From assembly GCA_016706565.1 (NCBI GenBank), contig JADJJI010000015.1, positions 62,001-126,000 on the forward strand: a stretch of 64,000 nucleotides of DNA, written 5' to 3'. Origin of the DNA: Piscinibacter sp. Lineage in GTDB: Bacteria > Pseudomonadota > Gammaproteobacteria > Burkholderiales > Burkholderiaceae_C. This document shows positions 38,713-48,337 of this stretch, piece after piece. Position 1 is the first letter of the stretch. Every line of letters starts with the position of its first letter. A program made the translations under genes and the position numbers. The notes beneath the pieces were generated by a model. That model was not told the origin of the DNA. It saw only the letters and a program-made list of their open reading frames with translations, and did no database searches.

Positions 38713-41085
38713 TCAGCCGGTGTCGTTGTCAGAGACCTTCTGCGCACCGACGGCCTGCACGTACTCCCGAGTGAAGCCGGGAAACAAGGCGAAGATCCTG
38801 CCATCGGCCGCGCGGTACCAGCTGCGGCAACCCGCCCACACCGACTGGCCGAGCCGGGCCTGCAGGGCTGCGTTCGAGGCGCGCATCACCTCGTCCTTCA
38901 CCTCGATCCAGCGCAGGCCGCGCCGCCGCAGTTCCTGCATCGCCTGCACCGCCCAGCGCACGCCGGGTTCAATGAAGAGCAGCGTGGAAGTGTGGCCGGT
39001 GGCGGTGTTCGGCCCGAGCATCAGCCACAGGTTCGGGAAGCCGGCCACCATCAGGCCCAGGTGCGCCTGCGGGCCGACGCGCCAGGCATCCCCCAGGCGC
39101 TGCCCGCTGCGGCCGCGGATCTCGAGATGGGCGAGCGAATGTTCGACGTCGAAGCCTGTGGCGCAGACCAGCACGTCCAGCGGGTGCTCGCGGCCATCGG
39201 CGGTGACGATGCCGTGCGGCGTGACGCGCGCGATGCCATCGGTGACCAACGCGACGTTCGGCTGGGCCAGCGTGCGGTAGTAGTCGTTCGAGTAGATGAT
39301 GCGCTTGCAGCCCAGCGCATAGGGCGGCCGCAGCTTCGCACGCAGGGTCTCGTCGCGCACCTGGTGCCGCAGCAGCGCCTCGGCGCTGCGCAGCATGCCG
39401 CGGCGCGCGAGCGTGCCCTCGTCGAAGCCGCGCCGGCCCCATTCGAGAAAGAGGTACCAGAGCGCGCGCACCGCCTTCGCGTAGGGCGGCAGTTGCGCCA
39501 GCGCGCGGTCGAGCGCGCCGTAGCGGCGGTCCAGGCGCGGCAGCACCCAGTTGGCGGTGCGCTGGAAGACGGTGAGCTGCGCCGCTTGCCCGGCCAGCGG
39601 CGGCACGAGTTGCGAGGCCGTCGAGCCGGTACCGATCACGCCCACTCGCTGGCCGCTGGCGTCGAAGGACGCATCCCAGCGCGCCGAATGCAGCACGCGG
39701 CCGGCGAAGGTCTCGATGCCGGGGATGTCCGGCAGGCGCGGCCGTGACAGCGGCCCGGTGCTGCAGACGAAGTGCCGCGCGCGCAGCGTGCGGCCGTCGT
39801 CCAGTGCGATTCGCCAGCGGCTGTCGGCCTCGTCGAACTCGGCGCTGACGATGCAGCGGCCGAAGCGGATGTGCGGCATCACGCCGAAACGCTGTGCCAC
39901 GTCCTGCATGTAGGCCTGGATCTCGGGGGCGGCGGCGAAGCGGCGCGTCCAGCGCGGGTTGGGCGCGAACGAGAAGGAGTACAGCGGCGCGGGCACGTCG
40001 ACATGCGCGCCGGGGTAACGGTTGTCCCACCAGGTGCCGCCCAGGCCGGCCGACTGCTCGATGACGACGAAATCGGCGATGCCGGCACGCCGCAGCTGCA
40101 CCGACATGCACAGGCCCGACATGCCCGCGCCGAGAATGACGACTTCGCGCTGTTCGGCTTCATCGCGCGCGTGCGCGGTGGTGGCGAAGAGCGCGAGCCG
40201 CGCGATCGCGTCGTCGGCACTGGCCAGGGCGCCGCCGTGCAACTGGAAGACATGCCAGCGCTGCGGCGTGATCTCGCAGCGCACGCTCACCCCGGCGGCC
40301 TGCAGCGCGTCGTGCAGCTGCACGGCCTGGTCGTGCAGCAGTTCGTCGGTACCGGCCTGGATGAGCACCGGCGGCAGCCCGCGCAGATCGGCCTTCAGCG
40401 GCGATGCCCACGGGTGTGTGGCGGCGGTGTCGCGCAGGCACAGCTGGGCGCATGCATTCGCCCAGGGCACGCTGAGCATCGCCTCGCCGGGCGGCTCGTG
40501 TGCGGGTGCGCCCTCCATGGTCATGTCGGCCCAGGGCGACAGCAGGAGCAGCGCAGCGGGTGGCGGCTCGCCCGCATCGCGCAGCGCGATCGCCAGCGCC
40601 AGCGCGAGGCCGCCGCCCGCGGAATCGCCGCCGACCACCACGGGGCCGTGCTCGCGCAACGCACGGTAGGCGGCCAGCGCATCGTCCACCGCCGCCGGGA
40701 ACGGATGCTCGGGCGCGAGGCGGTAGTCCGCCGCGAACACGGCCATGCCTGTGGCACCCGCCAGCCGCGCGGTGAGCGCGCGGTGCGTGGCGGGCGCGCC
40801 GATGCAGTAGGCGCCGCCGTGCAGGTAGAGCAGCGTGCCGGGCCGCGTGGGCGGCAGGGCAGGTCGCACCCACTCGCCGGGCACGCCGCCGAGCGTCGCT
40901 GCCTCGAAGACGCTGCCGCGCGGCACCAGCGACAGCTTCGACAGCACGCCCAGCCAGCGGCGCTGCCACGGGATCGGCACGCGTGCCGAGAAGGCCGGCT
41001 TGAGCAGGGCCTTGAGCATCCCGCGCAGCACAGCCGCGATCACGCGCTCGATGCCGCCTCGGGGTGGAAAGTGTTCGATCGTCAT
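38713..41085 (-). CDS. Esterase / Baeyer-Villiger-type monooxygenase fusion
   Basis: A 790-aa fused protein. Residues about 1-305 are an HSL-type alpha/beta hydrolase with HGGAYC (89-94), nucleophile Ser155 in GDSAGGG, Asp247 in GTDE and His278. Residues about 315-790 are a flavin monooxygenase: FAD site VVILGAGMSGL (316-325), the Baeyer-Villiger fingerprint FAGRVLHSARWD (460-471), the NADP site GVIGTGSTASQ and the late CATGFDVEHSL. The ATG at 41085 has GGAGGTG upstream. The stop of the hydrolase part is absent and the frame is continuous, so this is a true fusion. A ketone could be turned into an ester and then cut in one protein; this is inference. It is divergent from a hybrid histidine kinase. 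Confidence 0.9.
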   Translation of the reverse strand: MTIEHFPPRGGIERVIAAVLRGMLKALLKPAFSARVPIPWQRRWLGVLSKLSLVPRGSVFEAATLGGVPGEWVRPALPPTRPGTLLYLHGGAYCIGAPATHRALTARLAGATGMAVFAADYRLAPEHPFPAAVDDALAAYRALREHGPVVVGGDSAGGGLALALAIALRDAGEPPPAALLLLSPWADMTMEGAPAHEPPGEAMLSVPWANACAQLCLRDTAATHPWASPLKADLRGLPPVLIQAGTDELLHDQAVQLHDALQAAGVSVRCEITPQRWHVFQLHGGALASADDAIARLALFATTAHARDEAEQREVVILGAGMSGLCMSVQLRRAGIADFVVIEQSAGLGGTWWDNRYPGAHVDVPAPLYSFSFAPNPRWTRRFAAAPEIQAYMQDVAQRFGVMPHIRFGRCIVSAEFDEADSRWRIALDDGRTLRARHFVCSTGPLSRPRLPDIPGIETFAGRVLHSARWDASFDASGQRVGVIGTGSTASQLVPPLAGQAAQLTVFQRTANWVLPRLDRRYGALDRALAQLPPYAKAVRALWYLFLEWGRRGFDEGTLARRGMLRSAEALLRHQVRDETLRAKLRPPYALGCKRIIYSNDYYRTLAQPNVALVTDGIARVTPHGIVTADGREHPLDVLVCATGFDVEHSLAHLEIRGRSGQRLGDAWRVGPQAHLGLMVAGFPNLWLMLGPNTATGHTSTLLFIEPGVRWAVQAMQELRRRGLRWIEVKDEVMRASNAALQARLGQSVWAGCRSWYRAADGRIFALFPGFTREYVQAVGAQKVSDNDTG

Positions 41086-41275
41086 CGGGCGCGCACCTCC
41101 ATGCTCGGCGCGATCATCGCACCCGATCCGCATCGGCCCTGATGCCGCGCAGACGCGTGGCGTGACGGAGGTGGCAGGCTTCGTCCGCGCCCATGCCCTC
41201 CCCGGTACCGATAATTCGCGTGGGCAGGGAGGGCGCCGCGCTGGCGGCCCCCGCAGCCTCGAAAGGATCTCCAGC

Positions 41276-44185
41276 TTGCAAGCCCCTGTGGCCGGCCTCG
41301 AGGCCGAACTGGACGCGGCCCGGCTGCGCCTGCACCACGACGCCACGCCCAGCTCGGCGGCTGCGGCAGCACTGGCCGGGCTGGTGCTTGCGATGTTGCT
41401 GCGTCCGGCGGTGCCCGCCGACGTGCTGGTTGGCTGGCTGTGCGCGCTGGCCGCCGCGCTGCTGCTGCGTTTGCTCGTGCGCCGGGCCCACGGGCTCGCG
41501 GGCGACGCCGTGCCCGCATCGACCTGGATGTTTCGCTATCGCGCCGGCTTCCTGATCCACGGCCTGGTGTGGCTGATGCTCGGCCTGGTGGCGGCGGAGC
41601 ATCTGGACACAAGCCAGGCCGGTCTGGTGATGATCGTCTTCGCGGCGATGTGCGGCGGCGCGCTCGTCACCGCGGCCTTCGACCCCTGGGCGGGCGCATT
41701 GTTTGCCCTGCCATCGCTGGCGCCTGTGGTGCTTCGTCTGCTTGCCGTGGGCGGCCAGCAGGTGCAGGGCACGGCCGCGGCCATCGCCATCTTCATGGTG
41801 GTCATGCTGATCGTCGTCGGGCGGCAGAAGCGAACGGTCTTCGACATGGTGCGGGCGCAGCTGGCCGAGCGCACGCGCGCCTCGGATGCCGAACAGGCGC
41901 GGCGCGAACTGGCCGACCAGACGGAGCTGCAGCAGCAACTGCTGCGCACCACCAGCCAGGGCTACTGGTTCATCGACACCGAAGGCCGCACGACCGACCT
42001 GAACGCGGCCATGTGCGCGCTGCTGGGCCACCCGCGCGAGGCGGTGATCGGCCGTGCGGCGCTCGACTTCTTCGACGGCGAGGGCCGTGCGGTGCTCGAA
42101 CGCGAGCTGGAGCGGCGGCGCAGCGGCGCGGCCGGCGCCTACGAGATCGACATCGTGCGCCCCGACGGCTCTCGGGCGCACTGCCTGAACAACGCCACGC
42201 CGCTGTTCGGCAGCGACGGTCGACGCGTCGGCTCGGTGGGGCTGTGGACGGACATCACGGCGCAGAAGCTGGCCGAGCAATGGCTGCGCACGCACGAGTG
42301 GCTGGTGAACGCCGTCACCGACCCGGTCAGCGTGATCGGCGGCGATCGCGCCTACCTCATGGTCAACGACGCCTGGTGCAAGGCCACCGGCCTGGCGCGC
42401 GAGGCGGTGATCGGCCGCCCGGTGTCGCAGGTGCTGGGGCCGGGACGCTTCAACCCCGAGCACGCACGGGCGCTCGACGAATGCTTCGCGACGCGCATCG
42501 AGCAGCGTGTGCTGTCGCGCGTGCACATGCAGGGCCGCGGCGAACGGTTGCTCGAGTCGATCTACTACCCGCACCTTGACGTGGCCAGCGGCGTCAACTG
42601 CGTCGGTGCGCTGTCGCGCGACATCACGGCCGAGGAGCGGGCGATGCAGCTGCTGCAGGCCAGCGAAGCGGAGCAACGGGCCTTGCTGGAGGCATTCCCC
42701 GGCTTCATCGCCGCGGTGGACCGCGAGCACCGCTATACCTACGTGAACAGCCGCCTGGCGGCCGCCTTCGGTCGGCCGGCGCAAGACATCGTCGGCCGAC
42801 ACGCGCACGAGGTCCTGGACGCGCCGACCTATGCGGCGATCGCGGCGGAGATCGAGCGCGCCCGGCTCGGCGAGACGGTGCGCAGCGAGCGAACGTATCC
42901 TGCCGCGGCCGACAGGCCGCAGATCGACCTCGAGGTGTCGCACGTGGCCGGCCCGCTGGCCGCCGACGGCAACCAGCGCTTCTATGCCTTCGGCGTGGAC
43001 ATCACCTCGCGCAACCAGGCCCTGGCGGCGCTGACGGCGGCACGCGACGAGGCCGAGCGCGCCAACCGCACCAAGTCGCAGTTCCTCGCGCAGATGTCGC
43101 ACGAGCTGCGCACGCCGATGAACGCCATCGTCGGCTTTGGCCAGCTGCTCGAGAACGACCCGCAACAACCGCTGGCTGCGCACCAGCGCCGCTACGTGCA
43201 GGAGGTGCTGCGCGCGGCCAGCCACCTGCTGGGCCTGATGAACGAGCTGCTCGACCTCGGCCGCATCGAGGCCGGCCACCTGACCGTGGACGTGCTCAGC
43301 GTGCCCCTGGCCGGGCTGGCCGACGAGTGCCTGGCGCTGGTGCGGCCGCTGGCCCTGCCGCGCCGGGTCATGCTGCATCCGGCGGCAGTGGGCGATCTGG
43401 CGGTGGCGGCCGATCCGACGCGCCTGCGCCAGGTGCTGCTCAACCTGCTGGGCAACGCGGTCAAGTACAACCGGGTCGGTGGCGAGGTGCGGCTCGTGGC
43501 GCGCCGCGAGGGTGCCGAGGTGCAGTTGTCGGTGCATGACACCGGCCCGGGCATCGCCGCGCGCGACCTGGGCCGCCTCTTCCAGCCCTTCGAGCGCATC
43601 GGTGCCGAGCACAGCGGCATCGAGGGCGCCGGCATCGGCCTGGCGCTGAGCCAGCGACTCGTGCACGCGATGGGCGGACGCATCGGCGTGAACAGCGAGC
43701 CGGGCCGCGGCAGCATGTTCTGGGTGGCGTTGCCGGTGGCCGAGCTGCCGCTGCCCGGCGCGGTGCCGGCCGCTGTGCTGCCTCCACTGGACGGCGTGGC
43801 GCGCTCGTCGGTGCTGTACATCGAAGACAACCCGGTGAACGTGGCGCTGATGGAAGCCATGCTCGCGCGGCTGCCCGGCGTGGCGCTGCGCTGCGCGCCG
43901 CTGCCGCTCGATGGCCTGCGCATGGCCGCCGAGTCGCCTCCCGCACTGATCCTGCTGGACATCCAGATGCCCGGCATGGACGGCTTCGAGGTGCTTGCGC
44001 GGCTGCGCTCGCGCCGCGCCACGGCGCACATCCCGGTGGTGGCGGTCAGCGCCAACGCGCTGCCCGGCGACGTGGAGGCCGCCATGAAGGCCGGGTTCTC
44101 GGCCTACCTGACCAAGCCGCTCGGCCTGGATGAACTGCTGCTCACGGTGCAGCGCATGCTGCGCGAGTCGGCCGCGCGTGGCTGA
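41276..44185 (+). CDS. Multi-PAS hybrid histidine kinase
   Basis: A 969-aa membrane sensor. About six N-terminal helices (residues 20-185) are followed by a coiled linker, three PAS domains (about 215-590), a HisKA domain with His609 in QMSHELRTPMNAIVG, an ATPase domain (LLNLLGNAVKYNR, DTGPGIAARDLG, GAGIGLAL) and a C-terminal receiver with phosphoacceptor Asp895 in LILLDIQMPGMDG and Lys in YLTKPLG. The TTG start is chosen because AAAGGA precedes it by 8 bp; GTG at 41288 is the next option. No HPt domain or output regulator is encoded nearby, so its partner is elsewhere. It may control the divergent fusion gene. Confidence 0.9.
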   Translation: MQAPVAGLEAELDAARLRLHHDATPSSAAAAALAGLVLAMLLRPAVPADVLVGWLCALAAALLLRLLVRRAHGLAGDAVPASTWMFRYRAGFLIHGLVWLMLGLVAAEHLDTSQAGLVMIVFAAMCGGALVTAAFDPWAGALFALPSLAPVVLRLLAVGGQQVQGTAAAIAIFMVVMLIVVGRQKRTVFDMVRAQLAERTRASDAEQARRELADQTELQQQLLRTTSQGYWFIDTEGRTTDLNAAMCALLGHPREAVIGRAALDFFDGEGRAVLERELERRRSGAAGAYEIDIVRPDGSRAHCLNNATPLFGSDGRRVGSVGLWTDITAQKLAEQWLRTHEWLVNAVTDPVSVIGGDRAYLMVNDAWCKATGLAREAVIGRPVSQVLGPGRFNPEHARALDECFATRIEQRVLSRVHMQGRGERLLESIYYPHLDVASGVNCVGALSRDITAEERAMQLLQASEAEQRALLEAFPGFIAAVDREHRYTYVNSRLAAAFGRPAQDIVGRHAHEVLDAPTYAAIAAEIERARLGETVRSERTYPAAADRPQIDLEVSHVAGPLAADGNQRFYAFGVDITSRNQALAALTAARDEAERANRTKSQFLAQMSHELRTPMNAIVGFGQLLENDPQQPLAAHQRRYVQEVLRAASHLLGLMNELLDLGRIEAGHLTVDVLSVPLAGLADECLALVRPLALPRRVMLHPAAVGDLAVAADPTRLRQVLLNLLGNAVKYNRVGGEVRLVARREGAEVQLSVHDTGPGIAARDLGRLFQPFERIGAEHSGIEGAGIGLALSQRLVHAMGGRIGVNSEPGRGSMFWVALPVAELPLPGAVPAAVLPPLDGVARSSVLYIEDNPVNVALMEAMLARLPGVALRCAPLPLDGLRMAAESPPALILLDIQMPGMDGFEVLARLRSRRATAHIPVVAVSANALPGDVEAAMKAGFSAYLTKPLGLDELLLTVQRMLRESAARG

Positions 44186-44206
44186 ACCGGGGCGCGCGGC
44201 AGGGGT

Positions 44207-45967
44207 TCAGTCGTCGTGCCGGCCGTGGTGGCGGCTCGGCCGGCAGCGCCAGCTGGCGGCGGATTCGACGTCGCCGTAACCCTTGTAACGTGCCACGTTC
44301 GGGTAGGGGCACAGCGGCCGCGTGCGGTTCGGTGCCCAGCTGGCCGGCAGCTCGGCATTGACGCCGCCGGCATTGCCCGCGCCGCGCGCGCTGGCCACGA
44401 TGCTGCCCGGCGCGCGGCCCTGTTCGACCCAGGCCACCAGCGGGCCGAGGAAGTCGGCCTGGTCGGTGGCCGGGCCGCCGCTGCAATGGCCCATGCCAGG
44501 CACGCGGTACAGCCGCGCGAAGTCCTCGGGGTCGCCACCCGTCTCGCGCGAAAGGCCGCGGTACCAGGCCTCGGTGTCGGACACCGAGAAGATCGGATCG
44601 CTGACGCCGTGGTAGACCATGATCTTCGCGCCGCGCCGTCGCAGCGTGGAGAGGTCCGACGCATCGGGCGGCGTCATGAACGCCATCGCCGACTCGGTGA
44701 AGGTGGCATTGGTGGCGTGCAGTTCGGCGAGCGTCGCGTCGATGTCCAGGCCGAGCGAGAAGGCCGGGCCATTGGCCAGCGCCTGGGCCGAAGGCGGCAC
44801 CTTGAAGATCACGCCCACCGCGCCCGAGTCCAGCGCCAGCGGCGCGGTGAACTCCCAGAACGGGATGCCGCCCGCGCCCAGGCCGGTGTCGAACGGGAAG
44901 CCGGCATAGAAGCGCTCGCCGTTGGCGGTGGTCGCACCGCTGAAGATCGGCGCGATGGCCGCCTTCTGCGCTTGCGTCAGGCAGCTGCCGTCGCGCGCAC
45001 CCGGGCATGTGGGCACGTCGCGCGTGAAGCTGAAGGCCTTCTGGCAAGCACGTGTGTCCTGCACCAGCCCATCGGCCGCGCCGTCCAGAGCGTCGCAGCG
45101 TGCCAGCACGGCACTGGCCACCGTCCTGCGCTCGGCGGCGGTGAAGGCGGTCTCCAGGCCGGCCGGCGTGGACGGGTCGGCCGTGGCCACGCTGGCGTAG
45201 CGCTGTGCGCCGAAGACGTTGGCCAGTGCCGCCAGCGGCAGCCGGTAGCCGGGCGCACCGGCGAGGTAACCGTCGTAGTCGTTCGGATAGCGCGCGGCAG
45301 CGATCAGGGTGTGGCGCCCGCCGTTCGAGCAGCCGCCGAAGTAGGAGCGGTCCGGCGCCTTGCCGTAGGCCGCGGCGATGAGCTGCTTGGCCATCGGCGT
45401 GAGCGTGCCGACGGCCTGGTAGCCGTAGTCCAGCCGCGCCTGCGGGTCCAGGCCGAAGGCCGGGCCGCCTTGCGCGAGCGTGTGGCCGGCATCGGAGCTG
45501 AGCACGGCAAAACCCTGCAGCAGCGCGTGGGTCAGCGGGCCGCCGCCGAAGCTGCCGGTGGCCGGCACCACGCTGCCGTCGATGCCGCCATTGCCCTGGT
45601 GGAAGAAGCGGCCGTTCCAGGCCTTGGGCAGGCGCATCTCGAAGCCGATCGCGTAGGTCTTGCCGTCCGCCGGGCTGATGCGCTCGTTCATCTTGCCTGT
45701 CACGCGGCAATGTTCGGCCACCGGCTGGCCGGCCAGCGCCAGCGTGCCAGCGGGCACGGTGGTGCTGCCGGTGATCACGGTGCCTGGCAGCCCGGAAGCG
45801 CGTGCTGCGAGCTCCTCGCAGGTGCCGGCCAGTGCGGCTGGCGTGGCGGCGGCGAGTTGCGGCAGTCGGCCGCGCCCGTGTCCGTCGGCGACCGCCTGGA
45901 AGGCGGCCAGGCCCAGCGCCGCTGCGGTGATACTGCTGGCCAGGCCGAGGGGGGTCGATCGCTTCAT
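44207..45967 (-). CDS. Tannase/feruloyl esterase family protein
   Basis: A 586-aa exported esterase of the tannase/feruloyl esterase family that releases phenolic acids from esters. A signal peptide (MKRSTPLGLASSITAAALGL to AVADG) is followed by the CS-D-HC signature: Cys-Ser in YFGGCSNGGR, Asp in YHGVSDPIFS and His-Cys in VPGMGHCSGG, where the two Cys are expected to form the disulfide next to the catalytic residues. The start at 45967 has AGGAGAC. It is divergent from a MarR regulator with an inverted repeat between, so induction by a phenolic ligand is plausible. Confidence 0.92.
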   Translation of the reverse strand: MKRSTPLGLASSITAAALGLAAFQAVADGHGRGRLPQLAAATPAALAGTCEELAARASGLPGTVITGSTTVPAGTLALAGQPVAEHCRVTGKMNERISPADGKTYAIGFEMRLPKAWNGRFFHQGNGGIDGSVVPATGSFGGGPLTHALLQGFAVLSSDAGHTLAQGGPAFGLDPQARLDYGYQAVGTLTPMAKQLIAAAYGKAPDRSYFGGCSNGGRHTLIAAARYPNDYDGYLAGAPGYRLPLAALANVFGAQRYASVATADPSTPAGLETAFTAAERRTVASAVLARCDALDGAADGLVQDTRACQKAFSFTRDVPTCPGARDGSCLTQAQKAAIAPIFSGATTANGERFYAGFPFDTGLGAGGIPFWEFTAPLALDSGAVGVIFKVPPSAQALANGPAFSLGLDIDATLAELHATNATFTESAMAFMTPPDASDLSTLRRRGAKIMVYHGVSDPIFSVSDTEAWYRGLSRETGGDPEDFARLYRVPGMGHCSGGPATDQADFLGPLVAWVEQGRAPGSIVASARGAGNAGGVNAELPASWAPNRTRPLCPYPNVARYKGYGDVESAASWRCRPSRHHGRHDD

Positions 45968-46048
45968 GTTCCGTCTCCTGCTGCTGAGGGGCTCAGCGAG
46001 ATCGGTATCGTACTTATCGAATATCAACCGACAATTCCCGGACATACC

Positions 46049-46063
46049 CTGATAGCGAATCAG
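46049..46063. promoter_or_regulatory. Candidate MarR operator
   Basis: CTGATAGCGAATCAG is an inverted repeat with 5-bp arms in the 134-bp gap between the divergent tannase and MarR genes. It is close to the regulator start (39 bp). The site is inferred from position and symmetry. Confidence 0.4.
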
Positions 46064-46101
46064 GAAATGGTTAACAGACTGACCTTGTACCGCCCCGACC
46101 G

Positions 46102-46602
46102 ATGACCCGCAAACCCACCGTTCCCGATGCCGACCGCACGCCGCTGGCGATGCTGGCCGAGGCCGGCGTGCATTCGATCGTCGGCTACCAGCTCGCGCAG
46201 GCGGCCATCGTCACCGACCAGGTGTTCGACGACCGGGTGGGCCGCCAGGGCGGCCTGCGCAAGGTGGAGTTCACCATCCTCGCGCTGGTGCAGGGCAACC
46301 CTGACGCGACCGCGCGGCAGCTCGCGCGCGCGCTGGCGGTGACGCCGCCGAACATCGCCATCTGGCTCGACAAGCTGGAGTCGCGCGGCCTGGTTTCGCG
46401 CACGCGCAGCGAGAGCGACGCGCGCATGCAGCACATTCGCATCACGCGCGCCGGCGCTGCGCTGGTGGACCGTTCGGTGCAACTGCTGCTGGAGGGCGAG
46501 CAATCGGCACTCGCCGCGCTGAGCGCCGCGGAGCGCGCCATGCTGATCGAGCTGCTGCACAAGATCGCGATGTCGCGCAAGCGCGGCGACGGCACGCCCT
46601 GA
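46102..46602 (+). CDS. MarR-family transcriptional regulator
   Basis: A 166-aa winged-helix regulator. The DNA-binding core is visible (LRKVEFTILALVQGNPDATARQL, then LAVTPPNIAIWLDKLESRGL, recognition helix, and wing SRTRSESDARMQHIRITRAG). Helical ends fit the dimer interface. It probably represses the divergent tannase gene until a phenolic compound binds; this is inference from gene order and the palindrome. Confidence 0.92.
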   Translation: MTRKPTVPDADRTPLAMLAEAGVHSIVGYQLAQAAIVTDQVFDDRVGRQGGLRKVEFTILALVQGNPDATARQLARALAVTPPNIAIWLDKLESRGLVSRTRSESDARMQHIRITRAGAALVDRSVQLLLEGEQSALAALSAAERAMLIELLHKIAMSRKRGDGTP

Positions 46603-46605
46603 GGT

Positions 46606-47397
46606 TCAGCCCGGCGCGTACATCACGTTGATGCGCGCCACGTACTTGGGCACCGCCCCGCGCACCTGGCAGCCCACGTGCAGCACCGAGTGGGCGCCGA
46701 AGCCGTGGCGGAAGAACAGCGCGTTGCCCTTGGCCGGCATCACGTCGTGCGCGCTGCCGTCGGGGCGGAACAGGCGCGTCTGGCCGCCCTGCACGCCGTC
46801 GTCGGGCCCGTTCAGGTAGAGCAGCATGGTCAGGCAGGAGCGCAGGCCGGGCCACTGCACCATCTCGCGCCGATCTGCGCTCAGGCCGAAGCCGGGCCAG
46901 TCGCCGTCGGTGTGGCGGTTGAAGACGTCGCCGTCGTCGTAGCGGTACATGTTGATGCGCTCGCTCAGCCGCGGGAACAGGTGCGCGCCGTCGATTCGCG
47001 GCGGCAGCAGGTGCGCCATCCGCTCGAACAGCGGGCCGAGCAGTGGGGTGTCGGCCACCCAGTGCACCGACTTGTTCATGCGCATGCCGGGTGGCGTGCT
47101 GATGCCCGGTGCTTCGTCGCGGTAGCCGAAACGTTCGCTGGCCTCGACGATGGCATCGGCCTGCGCGCCCGTCATCAGGTCGCGGATCTCGAAGGCGAGC
47201 AGGCCGCCGAGCTCGATGTCGTGGCGCGTCGGCTTCAGGCCGGTGTCGGCAGCCAGCGCCAGCAACGGCGCGGGGGTCTCGAAGGCATGGATCGGCGTGT
47301 CCTCGACCAGCCCGCCCATCGGCAGCGAGCCGGGCATCACGGCCACCGTGCGGTGCGGCGGCCAGTCGCGCGGCGCGCCTGCCATGTTGCTCACCAT
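46606..47397 (-). CDS. 2-oxoglutarate/Fe(II)-dependent oxygenase
   Basis: A 263-aa protein of the 2OG-Fe(II) oxygenase superfamily (prolyl 4-hydroxylase-like). The iron-binding set is His and Asp in FNRHTDGDW and a distal His in [13 protein letters not shown], with Arg in YVARINVMY for 2-oxoglutarate. The N-terminal 70 residues are extra. The start ATG overlaps the glyoxalase stop by seven bases (ATGGTGA), so the two are translationally coupled; a second ATG four codons on is also possible. Substrate is unknown. Confidence 0.85.
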   Translation of the reverse strand: MVSNMAGAPRDWPPHRTVAVMPGSLPMGGLVEDTPIHAFETPAPLLALAADTGLKPTRHDIELGGLLAFEIRDLMTGAQADAIVEASERFGYRDEAPGISTPPGMRMNKSVHWVADTPLLGPLFERMAHLLPPRIDGAHLFPRLSERINMYRYDDGDVFNRHTDGDWPGFGLSADRREMVQWPGLRSCLTMLLYLNGPDDGVQGGQTRLFRPDGSAHDVMPAKGNALFFRHGFGAHSVLHVGCQVRGAVPKYVARINVMYAPG

Positions 47398-47810
47398 TGG
47401 CCGACGTTGGGCATCGAAGCCCAGGGCTCGGCCGGTGCCAGCGCATTGCCCGACTGCAACAGCTCGATGGAGATGTTGTCGGGTGAGCGCACGAAGGCCA
47501 TGCGGCCGTCGCGTGGCGGGCGGTTGATGGTCACGCCGTGCTCCTGCAGGCGCCGGCAGGCGGCGTAGATGTCGTCGACCTCGTAGGCCAGGTGGCCGAA
47601 GTTGCGGCCGCCGGTGTAGGCCTCCGGGTCCCAGTTGTGGGTGAGCTCGACCTGCGCGTCGGGCTGCCCCGGCGGGGCCAGGAAGACCAGCGTGAAGCGC
47701 CCGGCCGGCACGTCGCGCTTGCGGATCACCTCGAGGCCCAGGGCCTCGCAATAAAAGCGCAGCGACGCGTCGATGTCGGTGACGCGGACCATGGTGTGCA
47801 GGTATCTCAT
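47391..47810 (-). CDS. gloA: Lactoylglutathione lyase-type VOC protein (glyoxalase I)
   Basis: A 139-aa vicinal-oxygen-chelate protein that isomerises the hemithioacetal of methylglyoxal and glutathione. It opens [20 protein letters not shown] with the first metal His, shows [21 protein letters not shown] in the middle (metal Glu and His) and [10 protein letters not shown] with the last metal Glu. The start at 47810 has AAAGG upstream. The C-terminal dozen residues extend beyond the usual end and overlap the oxygenase start. Homology is strong; other VOC functions cannot be fully excluded. Confidence 0.9.
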   Translation of the reverse strand: MRYLHTMVRVTDIDASLRFYCEALGLEVIRKRDVPAGRFTLVFLAPPGQPDAQVELTHNWDPEAYTGGRNFGHLAYEVDDIYAACRRLQEHGVTINRPPRDGRMAFVRSPDNISIELLQSGNALAPAEPWASMPNVGQW

Positions 47811-47865
47811 GCGGGGCCTTTCAGCAAAGCGGGCTCGATTGTCCGCGCGCCGGCGCCGCCGCGCA

Positions 47866-48150
47866 TCAGTGGGGTTTGTGGGTGTCGCCGGCGGCGTCGG
47901 GAGGGCCGTCGTGTTCGACGATCTGCACGCCGTCGAGCAGGTCCATCGACGAGGTGGTCCAGCTGTCCATCGGCAGGGTGGAGCGGCCTTCGTCGTCGCG
48001 CGGGGGCGGTGCGCTGTGCGCGTCGACCCATTCGCCACCGGGCTTGCCTTCGCTGATGCGCCAGACCTTGCGGCCCGCGGGTGGCGCGGGCGAGCGGCTG
48101 CCTTCGGCCGGCCACTTCCCGAGCGTGAGCACGCGCAACACAGCCAACAT
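47866..48150 (-). CDS. Conserved-looking hypothetical protein
   Basis: I do not recognise this small protein of 94 aa. The start at 48150 has a good AGAGGTGA, and a longer frame from 48228 lacks one. It has a short hydrophobic N-terminus ([11 protein letters not shown]), then [19 protein letters not shown], a Pro/Asp/Ser-rich middle and the acidic [14 protein letters not shown] near the end. It lies 55 bp upstream of gloA on the same strand and may be the first gene of that transcript. Confidence 0.6.
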   Translation of the reverse strand: MLAVLRVLTLGKWPAEGSRSPAPPAGRKVWRISEGKPGGEWVDAHSAPPPRDDEGRSTLPMDSWTTSSMDLLDGVQIVEHDGPPDAAGDTHKPH

Positions 48151-48337
48151 GATTCGGTTCACCTCTGCGATTCCTGCGCCATCGGGGCAACTGGGGCGGA
48201 AGGTACGCACCGTGGCCAGCACTGTCATCGCCACGAGTGATGGCGCCGGCGCACTGCGCACGCAATGGGCCCGCGCAGTCGCCTGGCGGCGACGCCGGCG
48301 TGTCGTGTGTCACGGGCGCGGGCGTGGCCCGACCTGA

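Noticed and set aside
41114-44029. 971-aa antisense frame over the hybrid kinase
   Set aside because: A GC-bias shadow of a well-supported kinase; no domain, no ribosome binding site.
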